A stretch of 64,000 bases of DNA from Branchipolynoe longqiensis (taxonomy: Eukaryota; Annelida; Polychaeta; Phyllodocida; Polynoidae), in assembly GCA_030323885.1 (NCBI GenBank), contig CM059194.1:2614495-2678494 (forward strand), given 5' to 3'. A model generated the notes under the pieces. The model worked only from the letters and a program-made list of their open reading frames with translations, was not told the DNA's origin and ran no database searches. Below are positions 1 through 9,986 of this stretch, piece by piece (position 1 is the stretch's first letter; each line of letters starts with the position of its first letter). The position numbers and the translations under genes were made by a program.

Positions 1-905
1 GGAGGTGGAGAAAGTTTGGATCCAGATACCTGATCGGTTTTAACCAGCAAGCAATCAGTTACACATTAAATATGTGAGTGCGTGCTGCAGATTTAGCGAA
101 AATTAGGAGTCCGATACATTATCAGCTACATATTACAATGTGAGTACATGCCTCAGATTTGGAGAAAGTTTGGATCCTGATACCTTATCAGTTTAATTAT
201 TTCACATGGGGGAACTGTGAATGACGGCTGCCGATTTAGAGAAAGTTTGGATCCCGATACCTTAACATATTCATTATTTGACGTGGTGGAACTGTGAATG
301 ACAGCTGCCGATTTGGACTTATAGTAGATTGATGCATTTCTCTCTTCTTCTTCTTCTTCTTCCTACTTCCGCTTTTCTCATCTTTTCTCTTTTTCTTCTT
401 AGAAGGAATCGTGCTGTGATTGATCTCCCCCACCATGTTTGAGGTCAGCTACACATGAGTCAGCTCCGCTACATATTACACATGGGACTGGTGTACATAG
501 CTACTGCTGGTTTCGAGAAATGTTGGATCCCGATACCTTACACATTTCACGCGCGGCTTAAATTTCATGTGTTTAAATAAACATTGGATCCTTAACACCA
601 TATCAGTTACACACCACACTGGGACATCTGTAGGTAACTGTGACAAGGTTAAATAAACATTGGATGCTTAACGCTCAGTTGGATAAACTTTGGATTCTTA
701 AAACGTTATCAGTTACACACAACAGGGGGACAGCTGTGAGTGACTAATGCAGGTTTGGATAAACTTTAGATCCTTAACACCTTGTCAATTACATGACACA
801 GTGGGAGCGTGCTGAGAGCGAATACTACATATCTGCTCACACACAGTTGGGAGATCCTGACAACCTTATCATGTACACCTCATGTACATCTGCACTTGCT
901 ACACA
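1..905. repeat. Degenerate tandem array, unit roughly 75-105 bp
   Basis: A phrase resembling AAACTTTGGATCC followed by CTTATCAGTTACACA and then GACAGCTGTGAGTGAC recurs about nine times, near positions 13, 165, 245, 525, 583, 660, 685, 760 and 845. Copies differ by substitutions and indels, so this is an old diverged satellite. It runs off the left edge of the window. A short TTC-rich microsatellite sits at 340-362. I see no coding potential. Confidence 0.65.
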
Positions 906-943
906 CGTGGCAACAGCTCTGTGACTATTGCTCTAGTTCAGCC

Positions 944-1655
944 TCCCCCCCCCCCCCACCCATCGACCCTCCCTCCAGCCCCCCCCCCCCCCCCCCCACA
1001 GCCCCGCATAGGAGGGTACCTTCCCTCTCTCCCACAACTACACCCCTCCCAAACTCAACCCCTCCCCCCTCCCCTCCCCTCCTGTCCCAGACCCAGTACT
1101 AGCCCCAGCCTCAGCACCCTGCTCCCTCCTCCCCTACTACACTTCTCCCTCCCTCCACCCAACCCCCCTCCCATCCTCCCTCCCTCCCTCCTCTCTCCAT
1201 CCCCAACTGCACCCATCCCCAACTCAACCTAGCCCCAGTCCCAGTACTAGCCCTCAGTCCCAGCCCCTTGTCGCTCCCTCCCCCAACTCCTCCCACTCCA
1301 CCCCTCCCTAACTCCACTCCTGCCTAACTCCATCCAACCCCCCGCCCTCATCCCTACCCCCCCGTTCTCCTCCTCTCTCCTCCCCCTCACTGCCTGCCTC
1401 CACTCAGCCCCGCCCCCCTCCTCTCCCCATCTCTCCTTCCCCCCACACTCCCCTTCCCCTCAGCCCTCCCGTCCCTTCTCCCCCTCTCCTCCCCCCACCC
1501 CCCACACTCCCTCACTCCACCCAACCCCTTCCCCTCATCCCTTCCGCCCCCTCTCCCCCTATTCTCCCCCTCTCTAACTCCACTCTGCCCTCTCCCACTC
1601 TTCCCTCCCTCCCACCCTACTCCCTAACATCCCAGCCCCATCATCCCCCTAGCGG
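944..1655. repeat. C/T-rich polypyrimidine tract
   Basis: About 700 bases almost free of purines on the + strand, made of CCCCTCC, CTCCCT and CCCCAACT words with several C runs longer than ten. Open frames across it are low-complexity proline-rich artefacts. It ends in CCCCCTAG at 1645-1652, which resembles an extreme polypyrimidine tract plus a splice acceptor just before the ATG at 1669. Confidence 0.85.
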
Positions 1656-1668
1656 AATTAGGAGGAAC

Positions 1669-1786
1669 ATGCCTGCGTGGCTGCTGGAGCTGCTTTCGCT
1701 GGTTCTGGCGTGGTGCTACCTGGACTTCCCTGTGCACGCTGGTTCCCGCAACCGTTGGACCACCGGAGCCGTCAAGTACTACAGAG
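1669..1786 (+). CDS. Candidate coding exon: signal peptide of an unidentified secreted protein
   Basis: The frame starts at a true ATG (1669) and encodes 39 residues plus the first base of codon 40. It begins MPAWLLELLSLVLAWCYLDF, a short n-region with a strongly hydrophobic core, followed by VHAGS, a plausible signal-peptidase site after Ala-Gly or Ala. The mature part starts with Arg/Trp/Thr-rich sequence. At 1786/1787 the sequence reads ACAGAG|GTAGGT, a good splice donor. Upstream CCCCCTAG (1645-1652) could be a splice acceptor, so this may be a second exon carrying the initiator. The frame stays open past the donor to 2085 but runs into the 93-bp satellite, so I end the exon at the donor. 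No downstream exon was found and the protein family is not recognised. This is the only convincing host coding sequence in the window. Confidence 0.45.
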
Positions 1787-1890
1787 GTAGGTCGATACAA
1801 TACAAGTTGCTGCGCATGCGCATGCGCTTTCGCGTGATCATTGCCGGCGCACACCCACCGACATCAGCGACTGAGACTTATATTTGGAAG

Positions 1891-2350
1891 TGGGAGTGCT
1901 TTTGCAGATTACAACGGAATATGGTTGGGTTAAATATGTATTGTTGTTGTGACAGTGTATTTATGTTGCCCATGACGGTTAAATGGGAGTTATTTTGCAG
2001 ATTACAACGGAATATGGTTGGGTTAAATATTTGTTGTTGTTGTGACAGTGTATTTATGTTGCCCATGATGGTTAAATGGGAGTGATTTTGCAGATTACAA
2101 CGGAATATGGTTGGGTTAAATATTTGCTGTTGTTGTGACAGTGTATTTATGTTGCCCATGATGGTTAAATGGGAGTGATTTTGCAGATTACAATGGAATA
2201 TGGTTGGGTTAAATATTTGCTGTTGATGTGACAGTGTATTTATGTTGCCCATGACAGTTAAATGGGAGTGATTTTGTAGATTAAAACAAAATATGGTTAG
2301 GTTAAATTGTTGTTGTTGTGACAATGGATTCATGCTCCCCATAACGGTTA
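1891..2350. repeat. 93-bp minisatellite, about five copies
   Basis: TTTGCAG recurs at 1901, 1994, 2087 and 2180, with TTTGTAG at 2273, an exact 93-bp period. Each unit carries ATTACAACGGAATATGG, a GTTGTTGTTGTGACAG run and TTTATGTTGCCCATGA. Because 93 is 31 codons, the minus strand stays open and gives a 31-residue repeat. That is a by-product of the period and not evidence for a gene. The last copy is more diverged. Confidence 0.92.
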
Positions 2351-2479
2351 AGGTTATTGACTTGTTTTCGCCGCTAGACAGTAATTGTCTCGTGCTTGTC
2401 CTTGTTTTAGCACTTTCAGTCGTTGTGTAGGTATCTCTTGCATGCATTCTTTCTCTGTTTGTTGATTAAATCTGCGTAG

Positions 2480-2546
2480 TCGTCCTGATATGACCTTAGG
2501 TGTTTCCAGGAGGTAAAACTCCAAAAAACAACCACCCAAGCGATGT
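2480..2546 (+). mobile_element. SINE-A/B 3' tail fragment
   Basis: The tail phrase TCCTGATATGACCTTAGGTG followed by GTAAAACTCCAAAAAACAACC matches the 3' end of the SINE-A/B families seen in full at 28676-29007. Head and body are missing. The sequence at 2351-2480 before it is unrecognised. Confidence 0.7.
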
Positions 2547-2712
2547 GTGTAGCAGTTACATGGAGGCACATGCTCGTGTCCTAAATCCTTCCCACTGCAT
2601 GCCCTCCTCCAGTATCGCTCAATCTGTGCTACCGGTGATCGAGTGTAGGCAATGTGGATGTAGTGATATAAATGGTTGCACAATATTGTTTCAGCCGTAC
2701 ACATATGCTGAT

Positions 2713-3078
2713 GTAGTTTTACATCCTGACAACATCTAAGGTCATATCAGGATGGGTACCGACTTGTGACAGTGAGCATTCATCTCAACTTTCTAGTGCT
2801 GCCCCACTGGAAGACAAGGCAACCAGCACCATGACCACCAATCAATCAATCAAGTATGACCTGATATGCATATCCCACTCAGTCACATTATCATGACCCT
2901 GAACGAACCAGTCCTTGCCCAATGCAAATAATGCCGAGCACTAGTCGAGGAAGCAACAAGTATACATTTTTTAAGTCATTGGTTTGACTCGACCAGGGTT
3001 CGAACCCGTGGGTTCAAATCCCACGATCTACCAAAACGGGAGACGGAGGCTCAGCACATTCGGCCATCCCATCTGGTC
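2713..3078 (-). mobile_element. SINE-A, near full length
   Basis: Read on the minus strand, the head is tRNA-like: GATGGCCGAATG (A-box-like) and GGTTCGAACCC (B box, about 2995-3010), the bipartite RNA polymerase III promoter. The body carries GGATAATGTGACTGAGTGGG-like sequence. The tail is GACCTTAGATGTTG followed by a run related to AACTCCAACAACC. A short AATCAATCAATCA tract at about 2846-2860 interrupts the body and may be a trace of an RNH-LINE tail. Confidence 0.85.
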
Positions 3079-3099
3079 AGGGCAAGTATTCGTATGCAT

Positions 3100-3323
3100 T
3101 TTTGTTTTTGTATTGGCACATTAGTTGTTTAAGAAGGGGAAGTTTCAATCGGGGACGATTGGTCTTCCTCATTCTATGGCTCCTTACCCTATCCTAATAA
3201 TGCCGAGCGCCTGGCAAGGAGCGACAAGTATACAGTTCTAAGTCATTGGTTTGACTCGACCAAGGTTCAAACCCATAAACCCACGAGAGACGGACACTCT
3301 AACTCACTGGGCCACCCGTCTGG
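3100..3323 (-). mobile_element. SINE-C (SINE-A head with a different tail)
   Basis: On the minus strand the head resembles SINE-A, with GTGGCCCAGTGAGTTAGAG and a degraded B box. After CATTATTAGGATAGGG the element changes to a different tail, GGAATGAGGAAGACCAAT then TTTCCCCTTCTTAA. It abuts SINE-A on the left almost without spacer. From 3324 to 3743 I see no gene or recognisable repeat apart from an (AAAC)n run at 3628-3644. Confidence 0.8.
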
Positions 3324-3743
3324 TTCTACCACTTGAACCACTTAAACATGTTAACGATTTCGGCTACACAAACTTTATTCCCATAATCCTGGAGTTATTC
3401 CCGCGAGATTCGCCCATCATCTGTCAATGTGAGTATTTACATAGTATTTAGAATGTAATCAGAAGTTATCTTCTGTATTCAGTTTGTAAAGTTGTAGTGA
3501 GTTTTAATGTTCAGTTGCAGTTAGGCAAGCGGTATATAAATGTAAGTTTGTTAGAAATATTCTAGTGTAACTCTAGTGTAGTCAGTTATGTGAGTTTATG
3601 AATTATGTTGTTGGGATGGGGTTCTTAACAAACAAACAAACAAAGTAAATAAGGCCGTTGTTGCGTCTTTTATATTGGATTTGATTGATTGATTGATCAA
3701 GGTGAGAAGCGTTCAACTTGAATGCCGTCATATTTTTATTCAC

Positions 3744-4249
3744 AATGTTTACGTTGGATATTGGACCGGACGCGTTGGCCGAATCGATACAGCGCAGGCC
3801 TTCCATGTGGGAGATTGGGAGTTCAATTCCCAGTCGAGTCAAACCAATGATTTATTAAATTGATAATTGTTGCTTCCTAGCATGCCGCTCGGCATTAATA
3901 GGATATGACAAAGACTGGTTAGCTCGGTATCAGGATAATGTGACTCAGTGGGATATCAGGTCATGGTTGATTGGTTGATTGGTGGTTTCTTAACGCCGTG
4001 TCGGCAGCATAGACCATATTCACGGCGAGAATTGTTATATTTTTGTATTCAACCATCGCTATTACATAAAAGCATACAATCAATTATGTGTAAATTATAC
4101 ACTTATTTAATTAAAAAAGTCATGGTGCTGGTGGCCTGATTTCCCAGTGGGGCAGCACTATAAAGTCACCATGCGTTTGATATAACCTTAGCTGTTGCAA
4201 GGATGTAAAACTCCAACAAGCAACCATTTACACAGAATGTTTACGTTGG
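3744..4249 (+). mobile_element. SINE-B copy with 14-bp target duplication, split by a LINE fragment
   Basis: The target duplication AATGTTTACGTTGG occurs at 3744-3757 and 4236-4249. The SINE lies between (3758-4235). Its head GCGTTGGCCGAATCGATA and GAGTTCAATTCC are A- and B-box-like, but the head differs from SINE-A. The body and tail are those of SINE-A, with a short deletion before the final tail block. Bases 3968-4118 are a later insertion, described separately. Confidence 0.9.
3968..4118 (-). mobile_element. RNH-LINE 3'-end fragment nested in SINE-B
   Basis: The segment is flanked by GTCATGGT at 3960-3967 and 4119-4126, an 8-bp target duplication inside the SINE. Its minus strand matches the 3' UTR and tail of the LINE at 4782-6290: GTAAAAGC-like sequence, then GAATATGGTCTATGCTGCCG, ACACGGCG, CCACCAATCAATCAACC. 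It is 5'-truncated, as expected for target-primed reverse transcription. Confidence 0.88.
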
Positions 4250-4540
4250 GTCTTGTTATGCCGGGGGCGTGCATTCCAAATGGTGCTGGTTCTGACAGCT
4301 GGGGAACGGTAATAACTGCCACAGTTGATTCTGTGGGTGAGTTGGGTGTAGGCAGTGGTGGTGTGGGGGTGTGGGGGTAACCGGAAGGAATGCCCGAAGC
4401 ATCCTTATTAAAATCTGTATTTCTGATCTGAATATAATAATTAACCCATTGTCGTTGTGACACAGATAGACCAGGTCCACAAACTACTGCCCCACACCCA
4501 GGCCTCAGTCCAGATGGAGGTAAAGTGCTGATGCCAAGTT
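4250..4540. other. Unrecognised stretch
   Basis: About 290 bases between the SINE-B duplication and the old RNH-LINE copy. It includes a GT/G-rich patch at 4336-4378. Open frames in it are short and show no recognisable domain. It may be remnant sequence from further 5' in the older LINE, but I cannot show this. Confidence 0.4.
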
Positions 4541-4781
4541 CCTGAATTATGATATTGAACCGTGCCTGATCCCTCACTCGGATCTGAAACCAGTAATAGC
4601 CTCCCCATGACATCCAAATGGCAATATGAGTGGAATGAAAACATTAATGAACACCAAGAAATTGAACCATCTGTGAGAAAACCTCCACAGACTCATGCGG
4701 GAGGTCGGCGGGACCAAGTGGTCCTTAGCCGCTGCCTTATTGGCCACTTGTGGATTACGCATGCTTTTCTGCTCAAGGGGA

Positions 4782-6290
4782 GCAAGTAAATCATATATTG
4801 GGCTGCTGGACACAATCCACCACTAGGGACTGCGCCTGGCCCTTGGGGCCTTCCGCACCTCACCAGTTCAGAGCCTTTATGTCGAAGCCAATGAACCATC
4901 ACTTAACAACAGGAGAATCAAACTGGCCATACAATATGTAGTCAAGTTAAAAACTAATGCATTGAATCCTGCACACAATTGTCTATTCAAGCAACATGAC
5001 AAATCCAGGTATGAAGCCAGGCCAAATTACATCCGGCCACTGAGGCTACGAATGAAACCTCATTGGGAGGCCTTCGTCATGGATTTGGACGTGTTGGAGG
5101 ATGCCAAACTCCCAGAACATCCCCCGTGGTCATTGAGAAAGCCATCGGTTATCCTCCGACTCACGGAACTGAGGAAGTCTGGGACACATCCACTCGAGTA
5201 CCAAGGACTGCATGCAGAGATTCAAGGCCAGTTTGCAGACCACCTCTCCATATACACTGATGGTTCGAAAGACCAAAGCCGGGTAGCTGCTGCGGCAGTC
5301 TGCCAACGGGAAAAATTTGGTGTACGTTTGCCCGATCAGAGCTCGATTTTCACTGCAGAAGCCCGAGCACTCCTTCTCGCTTTGGAGTGTATCGAGGTAT
5401 CCAACCACACTAACTATGTTATATACAGTGATTCGTTCTCTTGCCTCCTGGCTGTTGCTGGACTGAAAACAAATCACCCTATTCTAGCAACGGTCATTTA
5501 TAAAATGAACCAACTGACAACGGATGGGTATGATATCCACCTGTGCTGGGTGCCTGGCCATGCTGGCATACAAGGAAACGAACGAGCTGATCGGGCTGCG
5601 AAGAAGGCCCTGAACGGTGATCTTGAACCATGTCTGATCCCTCACTCTGATCTGAAACCACTAATAGCCACCCACATAAAATCCAAATGGCAACATGAGT
5701 GGGATGAAAACATTAATAAACTTAAAGAAATTGAACCATCTGTGGGAAAGCCACCACATACTCATGCGGGAGGTCGGCGGGACCAAGTGGTCCTTAGCCA
5801 CTGCTGTATTGGCCACTCGTGGCTTACACATGCTTTTCTGCTCAAGGGGGAACCTCCCCCTGAATGTATTGGGTGTCAGTCCCCACTGACACTCAAACAC
5901 ATTTTACTAAGTTGCGTTGATTTGTTGGCCCTGCGCCAACGGTTCTACACTGCAGACAGTATGCATGACCTTTTTACTAAAGTAAAACAGGAAAACATTT
6001 TAGCCTTTTTGAGGGCAGCTGGACTGTACCACCTTATATAGTTTACTAAATGGATTCTATCAATTATTAATAAAACTTTTCTTTTTCTATGGGAATTTGT
6101 TTCCCTTGACCACAAATATATGATTGTGAGCTTTCTAATTTAATCAGTGTCTATTGGCACATAATTGATTGTCTGCTTTTACATGTAAAAGCAATGGTTT
6201 GAACAAAAGACAAACATTTCTTGCTGTGAATATGGCCTATGCTGCCGACACGGCGTAAAGCAACCACCAATCAATCAATCGATCAATCAA
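4782..6290 (+). mobile_element. Younger RNH-LINE copy, 5'-truncated, with full 3' end
   Basis: A 1.5-kb non-LTR retrotransposon segment lies between the 11-bp duplications GCTCAAGGGGA. It starts within the C-terminal part of the reverse-transcriptase region, contains a complete RNase H and C-terminal zinc-knuckle region, a 3' UTR, and ends in the (ATCA)n-type tail CAATCAATCGATCAATCAA. Carrying RNase H after RT places it near the I/Nimb-type LINE clades (family knowledge; the exact clade is not tested). Confidence 0.92.
4803..6041 (+). pseudogene. RNH-LINE polyprotein fragment: RT C-terminus, RNase H, CCHC
   Basis: The frame is open from 4827 to the stop at 6041 and continues in phase upstream of an in-frame TAG (4824-4826) that replaces a conserved glutamine codon. 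Upstream residues LRLALGAFRTSPVQSLYVEA are the typical post-RT motif of I-type LINEs. The four RNase H acidic residues are in phase: Asp at 5259 (YTDGSK), Glu at 5358 (TAEAR), Asp at 5430 (YSDS) and Asp at 5589 (ADRAA), with GHAGIQGNE before the last. A C-x2-C-x7-H-x4-C knuckle lies at 5865-5915. RNase H removes the RNA strand of the RNA/DNA hybrid during retrotransposition. The RT core and N-terminal ORF are absent, so the copy is dead. There is no native ATG. Confidence 0.92.
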
Positions 6291-6763
6291 GCTCAAGGGG
6301 AAACCTCCCCATCAATGTAATGGGTGTCAGTCCCCGCTGACACTCAAACACATTTGACTAAGTTGCGTTGATTTGTTGGCCCTGCGCCAACAATCTTACA
6401 CTGCAGGCAGTATGCATGACCTTTTTACTAAAGTAAAACAATAAGACATTTGAGCCTTTTTGAGGGCAGCTGGACTGTACCACAGCATATAGTTTACTAA
6501 ATGAATTCTATCAATTACTAGTACTAAAACCTTTCATTTTACTTTTTGTCTGGAATGTTATTTCCCTTGGTCCCAAATATATAATTGTGAGCTATTTAAT
6601 TGAATGAGTGTCTATTGGTACATCATTGATTGTATGATTTTACCTGTAAAAGGGTTGTTTGAATAAAAACAGTTCTCACCATGAATATGGCCTATGCTGC
6701 CAACACCGCCTAATCCAACCACCAATCAATCAATAAAAACCTAGTCCACACATATCTGTATAT

Positions 6764-7147
6764 GTGCGATTCGTTGCCTGAGGTCAGTGCAGACTACTAC
6801 ACTTGTCGCCCATTGATTCATAATGGCTTACATCCACATCTTGCTTCCCAAAACTCCTTATTCTCTGCAGGCCCCCCCTGTAACCGGGCACTCTCTGCTT
6901 CCCTCCTCCTGGGAACCGACTCCAGCGGTCTCCCAACTCTCACTCCAAATTACTTATATCATTACAGGGTCCTGGGGGGTGATGAAAATGGGAAATATTG
7001 TGCCTAGAGCCGGGTTCGAAGCGACACTTTTCGGCATTCTGAGGCTAGCGTGCCAACCATTATGCTACCTAGACTCCCGTGATCACCCCATCTGAACCTA
7101 CCTGTCTAGGTGGTCCCTTGCCTGAGAGGTCAGTGAAGACTACTACA
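6764..7147 (-). mobile_element. SINE-D, partly dimeric
   Basis: On the minus strand, the block GTAGTAGTCTTCACTGACC at 7130-7147 is followed by a tRNA-Gln/Glu-like head with GGTAGCATAATGGTTGGCA, a B-box-like sequence and AATATTTCCCATTTTCATCA. A second copy of the leading block lies at 6764-6806, suggesting a second unit. The intervening 6807-6960 is C/T-rich and unrecognised. Confidence 0.75.
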
Positions 7148-7724
7148 TGAATATAAACATGGACACTACCACCCTCAGTTCTTCAACTCCTTATAACCCA
7201 CTTGTATTACACTTACTATAAACAACCCCACATCAGTGCTTAGTTCCTTCCACAGCCACGGTGGCGCCACCTCCCAATGGTCCCCATTACCCTTTGACTG
7301 ATACAATAGAGCTGTTCTTAAACTATGTATCAGGTAGGGACCTAGATAAAAGATTCACCTGATACTTGTAGTACACGGGTGAATGTCAACGTAGTCTAAA
7401 TACGGGCGAAAATAGCTTTAGTATGGAACCTGAACTGGAAACTGTCGCTCCAGTATCAAATGGCTACTTATATCGGCACAGATTTGGTGAAATGGGAGAG
7501 AATGCAAAAAGACAAGATGGCGGCCGCAGAACGCCATCGATTTCACTTTTAAATCTTATTAAACTAGATATTATATTATATTTTTCAACTCAAAAGTAGC
7601 GGGCTAATAATAAAACAGATGTAAAGAATAATTGTTGCTTCTTAGTTTGTGAAATTAGGCTCTCAATTCTTTGACCCGTTTTTTCGCCAGCTTTTACATA
7701 GGGTTGGTATGCACCCCTCCTGTC
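7148..7724. other. Unrecognised stretch
   Basis: No repeat family or domain is recognised. A short ATG frame starts at 7421 (about 59 codons), but it has no splice signals I trust and no recognisable motif. I see nothing else here. Confidence 0.4.
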
Positions 7725-7995
7725 GCTACTGCAGCAGTACGGGGTGAATCTTGTATCTAGTAAGGACCACGCCTTGGAATTCTCAAAGCATATTGAAAAA
7801 CCAAGACAGTTTACATATAGAAACAAATAGGGGTGAGCTGTCAGAGTCTGCTACTACTTTACTATTGAGGATGGAACCTAACAAAAGATATCATTAAAAT
7901 GGGCATAGGTAGCTCTTCAAAGGTGCTATGAAGAAAATGCTCTTGTATATAGTATGTTCATAATATTCAATTAAAACTACATTAAAATAAAGATA
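7725..7995 (+). repeat. Dispersed repeat, copy 1
   Basis: The segment shares long stretches with 32675-32930 in the same orientation: TATTGAAAAACCAAGACAGT, GGGGTGAGCTGTCA, TAGCTCTTCAAAG, CTATGAAGAAAATGCTC and CATGTTCATAATATTC-like sequence. No ORF, tRNA box or inverted end is obvious. It may be part of a larger unclassified transposon or an LTR. Confidence 0.8.
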
Positions 7996-8235
7996 TAATC
8001 TTATTTTGCCTATAACATTGTGCTGTTTGTATGTTCGAATTAGTCATTTTTATTGGTGAACCACCATGGTCTATTTAATAAAGTATTTTTCTTAGAATCA
8101 AAGTCCTGGACATAGTTAATGAGAAATAACCAAAAATATGAACAAATCATGATGTATAGCATCATATAAGCCATTTCTCTAATGTACACACATGCAGATG
8201 GGTTGTTGTTTTCGCAGTCTATACAAAGATGGCCA

Positions 8236-9018
8236 TTGGGTGTGGGTGTTTGTGTGGGTGTGGATGTGTGTGTGTGTGGGTGTGAGTGTGGGTGTGGGTG
8301 TGGGTGTGGGTGTGGGTGTGTGAGGGCGTGGGTGTGGGTGTGTGGGTGTGTGGGTGTGTGGGTGTGTGGGTGTGTGGGTGTGTGGGTGTATGGGTGTGTG
8401 GGTGTGTGGGTGTGTGGGTGTGGGTGAGGGTGTGGGTGTGTGGGTGTGTGGGTGTGAGTGAGGGTGTGTGGGTGTGTGTGTGTGTGGGTGGGTGGGTGCG
8501 TGGGTGTGTGGGTGTGTGTGGGTGTGTGTGGGTATGTGGGTGCGGGGGTGGGTGAGGGTGTGGGTGTTGGTGTGTGTGTGGGTATGTGGTGTGGGTGTGG
8601 GTGTGGATGTGGATGTGGATGTGGGTGTGGGTGTGGGTGTGTGTGGGTATGTGGGTGTGGGTATGGGTGTGGGTGTGGGTGTGTGGGTGTGTAGGTGTGT
8701 GTGGATGTGTGTGTGGGTATGTGTGTGTGGGTATGTGTGTGTGGGTGTGGGTGTGTGGGTGTGGGTGCGGGTATGTGGGTGTGGGTGTGGGTGTGTGGGT
8801 GTGGGTGTGGGTATGTGGGTATGGGTGTGGGTGTGGGTATGGGTGTGTGGGTGTGTGGGTGTGGGTGTGTGTGTGGGTATGTGTGTGTGGGCATGTGGGT
8901 GTGGGTGTGGGTGTGGGTGTGTGGGTGTGGATGTGGGTTTCGGTGTCGGTGTGTGGGTGTCGGTGCGTGTGTGTGTGTGGGTGTGGGTGTGGGTGTGGGT
9001 GTGGGTGTGGGTGTGGGT
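8236..9018. repeat. GGGTGT-type microsatellite array, about 780 bp
   Basis: Uninterrupted GGGTGTGGGTGTG-type sequence with GTGTGT variants and sparse substitutions. It is G/T-only on the + strand, so both strands have long artefact frames (Val/Gly/Cys/Trp on one strand, His/Pro/Thr on the other). Regular GGG spacing gives high G-quadruplex potential. It is not the TTAGGG telomere repeat. Confidence 0.97.
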
Positions 9019-9047
9019 GCAGAGTGGGATTTCTGTGTATGGCTTGT

Positions 9048-9304
9048 TAAAGCTGCATAGTCCGATAAAAGCATCACATGAAGAGTTCAGGCACAAAACC
9101 ACCTAAACGCCAATACAAAAATGGAGTATAAATAAAAGATTGTTACCTGAAAATGATTTTAATTCTCACTAATTCTAGTTTTCATATGATTGTATGGTTA
9201 TCGGGCAATGAACACAAAAGTAGGAATATACAAAATATACTTTGTGAGGGTTTGATACCAATGTTGATTTACTTTTGGCATTTACGTGGTTTTGCGCCCA
9301 AACT
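9048..9304. mobile_element. TTAAAG-element end (9048-9068) next to a small TIR element (9081-9304)
   Basis: TTAAAGCTGCATAGTCCGAT at about 9049 is the terminal motif of the TTAAAG family; nothing of its interior follows. From 9081 a separate element starts GAGTTCAGGCACAAAACC and ends near 9304 with GGTTTTGCGCCCAAACTC, its imperfect reverse complement (about 28-bp TIRs). A second copy is at 15190-15392. No transposase is encoded, so it is MITE-like. Confidence 0.7.
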
Positions 9305-9315
9305 CTTTACATTTC

Positions 9316-9986
9316 AGACCAGACTGAATGGCCGAATGAGTTAGAGCATCCGCCTCCCGTGTTGGTAGATCGTAGGGTCGTGGGATCGAAGCCTGGTCGA
9401 GGCAAAACAATGACTTAAAAATTGATACTTGTCGCTTCCTAGTACTGTAGAGATATAAAACAATAATACCTCTGCCATTTACAGGACAGTTATCTCATAT
9501 TCTCCAAGCTATATATCATATAGTTATATAACGGATGAGGCAGTACATACTATTCAGTATTCTATTAATAGTATTATATCCCACCACGCCGCACCGTTCA
9601 GCCAATGTTTCCGAGTATATTTCTCTTCCTTATCTACGTACATTCTAATAGATGTTTAATAAACCCATATTTACAAGGAAACCTGTTATTCACCCTTATT
9701 TTATTTGTGATACGGACCCAACAAGTCGGAATATTTACACAATCACATACAAATTTGATATATGTCGTTTCCTAGCTTGGCGCTCGGCATTAATAGGATA
9801 GCGCAGGTTAATGTCAGGATAATGTGACTGAGTGGGATATTGGGTCATGGTGCCAGGAGCCTGATTTCCCAGTTGGACAGCACTATAACATCACCATGAA
9901 TGTGTAATGTCACAAGTCGGTACCCGTCCTGATATGACCCTATATGTTGCTAGGATGTCACACTCCAACAACCAACCAACCAATCT
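9316..9986 (+). mobile_element. SINE-A in two pieces (9316-9443 and 9755-9986)
   Basis: The first piece is a head with TGGCCGAATGAGTTAGAG and a decayed B box. The second contains the body and the tail ending in ACTCCAACAACC. A 21-base phrase around TTGATACTTGTCGCTTCC occurs at 9423-9443 and, slightly changed, at 9755-9775. This is either a target duplication flanking an unidentified ~310-bp insertion or two independent SINE fragments. The intervening AT-rich DNA has no recognised domain. Confidence 0.7.

Larger units (their letters stand above)
4541..6734 (+). mobile_element. Older RNH-LINE copy (4541-4781 plus 6302-6734), interrupted
   Basis: Bases 4549-4781 match the region just after RNase H in the younger copy (compare 5624-5850). 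The sequence resumes at 6302 exactly where it stopped, running through the CxxC-H-C region, a decayed stop region and the 3' UTR to CCACCAATCAATCAAT near 6733. The break carries GCTCAAGGGGA at 4771-4781 and 6291-6301, the target duplication of the younger element. The older copy has more substitutions in its frame, for example TGA in place of TTA at 6355-6357. Confidence 0.9.

Noticed and set aside
236..436. Lys-rich 66-codon frame
   Set aside because: It reads the complement of a TTC/CTT microsatellite; no other support.
2990..3078. tRNA gene (also 10700-10797, 28676-28750, 51540-51612, 62605-62690)
   Set aside because: Each A/B-box pair is followed by the same repeat body and flanked by target duplications; these are SINE heads. 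Acceptor stems do not pair convincingly.
4962..6041. RNase H ORF as a complete gene starting at 4962
   Set aside because: The codon there is TTG, and homologous LINE coding sequence continues upstream across an in-frame stop; it is a truncated element.
8040..9106. Long His/Pro/Thr and Val/Gly/Trp open frames
   Set aside because: They are read-through of the GGGTGT microsatellite; composition follows from the repeat, and there is no start context or domain.
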